Assembly: GCA_016522385.1 (NCBI GenBank)
Contig: JAEKFU010000205.1
Span: forward strand, 1 to 6,813
Direction: 5' to 3'
DNA: 6,813 bases
Origin: Pseudomonadota bacterium
Lineage (GTDB): Bacteria; Pseudomonadota; Alphaproteobacteria; Rhizobiales; Aestuariivirgaceae
Below the pieces are notes generated by a model, which worked only from the letters and a program-made list of their open reading frames with translations, had not been told where the DNA came from and did no database searches. Positions 5,413 through 6,813 of this stretch are shown here, in pieces (the first letter of the stretch is position 1; each line of letters starts with the position of its first letter). Made by a program: the position numbers and the translations under genes.

Positions 5413-6009
5413 ACTAAGCGATCCAAATTCAGAACATGAAGCCAAAGGCGCGAAGTGCGGTTGCAGTAGAACTGCCATCATTCGTAGCGTAGTCGGTGCC
5501 AATAGCTACAACAAACATGGCCGCAACGACGTCGAAGGTATCCATAGCGAAATCGATTCCCTCCAGTCGCCCGTCTGAATCGTATTCCATGCACACGAAA
5601 GTTGAATCCGCCGGACTTCCCGAAGCGGCATGCATTCCCGGTATCGCGCACAATCGTATATGCTGCCGGAAGGTCACCGTTGACCATCAACGTATCTTGT
5701 CAAGCCCTGTCATACTGAGTTGCCCTCATCGCCGAATGGCGCTTTTGTGAAGGCCGAAAGATGATTCCGGTGTGGTCCGGGTCCTGTAACCAATTCGCAA
5801 ATGTTGTCTTGGACTTCGGTCTGTGTGTAAACTGGCTTGCAGTTGAAGCTTATTGGGAGTTCAGCGTAGTTGCAGGGTACTGTCTCTTCGTAAACTGACC
5901 TCCAACAAACTCAAATGGTGCGGCAAGACAAGGTGAAGCACCAGCCATCACTCACTTGTCCGGGGTTTTTTTTGATGACGTGCAGTGATGAGTTTGGCGG
6001 AGAATGGGT
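5413..6009. other. Gene-poor stretch between flp and the membrane-protein gene
   Basis: Almost 600 bases with no gene I can support. On the minus strand there are two overlapping frames: a GTG-started one (5677 to 5429) and an ATG-started one (5690 to 5478). The first part of the latter (about 37 residues, ending FRVHGI) and the last part of the former (from MEYDSDGRL onward, including TFDVVAAMFVVAIG) read more like protein than their alternatives, so this could be a short gene broken by a frameshift. I recognise no family and give it low weight. The plus strand has nothing convincing up to the intrinsic terminator at 5927-5973. Confidence 0.45.
5927..5973 (+). terminator. Strong intrinsic terminator (hairpin plus T8)
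   Basis: GACAAGGTGA (5927-5936) pairs with TCACTTGTC (5952-5960) with one bulged G and a 15-base loop, followed by CGGGG and eight consecutive T (5966-5973). The direction is plus strand. The nearest plus-strand gene upstream, flp, ends 514 bases earlier, so either flp has a very long 3' UTR or an unannotated transcript, possibly a small RNA, ends here. It also insulates the gene starting at 6010. Confidence 0.65.
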
Positions 6010-6528
6010 ATGCGTAAGGATTATGAGACGGGGCGCATCGTCGCAAAGCTTCAAGCCGCACTGGGGTGGGGCAGCATGTTGTGCAGTGCCGGCTTCTTGG
6101 TTGCCTGCATTTTGGCACGAAGTTCCGACAGCCCGGGAGCGATCGGCACCCACTTGGCGTCGATGGAGCCCGGTTCTGCGGTTATGCTGGGAGCCCTGCT
6201 GTTTTTCGGCGGATTGCTGGGGGTGACAGTGGCCCAGGGTGTCTGTGCCCAGATTGACGCAGCTGACAATTCACGGCAGATTCTCAAGATTACCCTGTTC
6301 CAGGACAGCGCTAAGGAATTCAGCCACCAGCCGCTCCCGTTCACCCGCGAAGACCAAACTACGGGCGAACAAGACGAGATTTCAAGCAGCGATCCCAGAG
6401 TGGCCGTGACATTCCTGTCGAAGGGATGGCAGGTTCACAAGCTTGATGACGGGACCTACGCGGTCAACACAAAGATGGGCTGGCAGAGATACAAAACCTT
6501 CAAGGAACTGCAAGCCGCCACCTCGTGA
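6010..6528 (+). CDS. Two-helix inner-membrane protein of unknown function
   Basis: A 172-residue protein I do not recognise. A short polar N-terminus (MRKDYETGRIVAKLQ) leads into two membrane helices, about 17-36 (LGWGSMLCSAGFLVACILA) and 55-77 (GSAVMLGALLFFGGLLGVTVAQG), joined by a Ser/Gly-rich loop. After the second helix comes CAQIDAADNSRQIL, a pattern seen in small two-helix proteins with a cytoplasmic tail. Next is an acidic linker (about 98-128), and a C-terminal unit of about 42 residues with three probable strands, VAVTFLSKGW, VHKLDDGTYAVN and GWQRYKTF, which may be a small binding domain. I prefer the ATG at 6010: GGAG sits 7 bases before it but only 1 base before the ATG at 6004. 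It is probably transcribed alone, since a strong terminator lies 36 bases upstream. Confidence 0.75.
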   Translation: MRKDYETGRIVAKLQAALGWGSMLCSAGFLVACILARSSDSPGAIGTHLASMEPGSAVMLGALLFFGGLLGVTVAQGVCAQIDAADNSRQILKITLFQDSAKEFSHQPLPFTREDQTTGEQDEISSSDPRVAVTFLSKGWQVHKLDDGTYAVNTKMGWQRYKTFKELQAATS

Positions 6529-6569
6529 AGCTCGTACGGCCGATAGCGCGCCTGGTATCGGGTTCGTAG

Positions 6570-6813
6570 TTTCGCGTTGACGTTGTTCTTCTACGAGCCA
6601 TTCAAACATTAGTCGCACGCCGGCCCGTTCAAACTACGCGTGTCGCAATTGTCTCGCTGAACTGGGCAGGTGCGAATTGGCACTTAGCCGACATGTTTGA
6701 GTTCGACTTCAACGAGTTCGGCAACGCACGCTGGTTGCGCCATTCCGGTTTCAAGAGTTTCGGTGGCAAATTACGCAAGCTAGCGGCTCAATACGGCAAG
6801 CCAGTGCTGCTGG
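6570..6813 (+). pseudogene. Probable N-truncated metallophosphoesterase remnant (runs off window)
   Basis: This frame is open from just after a TAG (6567-6569) to the window end, 81 codons, with no ATG until 6693 and no ribosome site there. From about codon 38 the translation reads GANWHLADMFEFDF, then SGFKSFGGKLRKLAAQYGKPVLL. From memory this resembles the C-terminal part of calcineurin-like metallophosphoesterase proteins, where '(Q)ADMFD' is followed by a helix and 'FGKPVLLxNGDSH'; the metal-binding GDSH/GDTH would lie just beyond the edge. Intact proteins of that kind need roughly 200 or more residues before this point, but the preceding gene ends at 6528, so the N-terminal half is absent. 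I therefore call a truncated remnant. The alternative is an intact short gene starting at 6693. Confidence 0.42.

Noticed and set aside
5496..5750. Plus-strand open frame downstream of flp as a second pilus gene
   Set aside because: No hydrophobic helix, no prepilin site, Ser/Pro/Cys-rich translation and no ribosome site.

Overview
The window looks like a piece of an alphaproteobacterial chromosome, possibly from a sphingomonad-like lineage (inference). The best marker is a very well conserved ChvI-type response regulator, a family typical of Alphaproteobacteria. An Flp-type pilin and a DUF2141 protein fit the same background. Base composition is moderate (mid-50s GC by eye). Genes are short and spacers long; no IS element, CRISPR array, tRNA or rRNA was recognised.

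Layout. Minus strand, 1-1367: a two-gene operon with an AhpD/carboxymuconolactone-decarboxylase-like 'peroxidase-related' protein (816-1367), followed 5 bases later by an EamA/DMT-family membrane transporter (1-810) whose C-terminus lies beyond the left edge. Plus strand, 1795-2493: chvI, divergent from that operon and not followed by its usual partner chvG. 2494-2910: a gene-free spacer with a terminator-like hairpin. 2911-3327 (+): a small exported protein resembling the Spy/CpxP (LTxxQ) type. It is convergent with a DUF2141 secreted protein (3536-3991, -). 4493-4930 (+): an unrecognised small secreted protein. 5254-5412 (+): a 52-residue Flp-type pilin with a complete prepilin-peptidase site, preceded by a leader with two interleaved inverted repeats. 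5413-6009: a gene-poor stretch ending in a strong intrinsic terminator (hairpin plus eight T). 6010-6528 (+): an unrecognised protein with two membrane helices. 6570-6813 (+): a reading frame resembling the C-terminal part of a calcineurin-like metallophosphoesterase, without room for the N-terminal half, so probably a truncated remnant.

How the parts may work together. Apart from the redox-protein/exporter operon, most products are predicted to act in the periplasm, membrane or cell surface, and they lie beside a regulator whose family controls envelope responses. A local envelope-related neighbourhood under ChvI is reasonable but unproven. No clear new defence or mobile system is visible. 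The most interesting unexplained signals are in non-coding DNA: the interleaved repeats before flp, the terminator-like hairpin between chvI and the Spy-like gene, and the T8 terminator with no recognised gene directly upstream.
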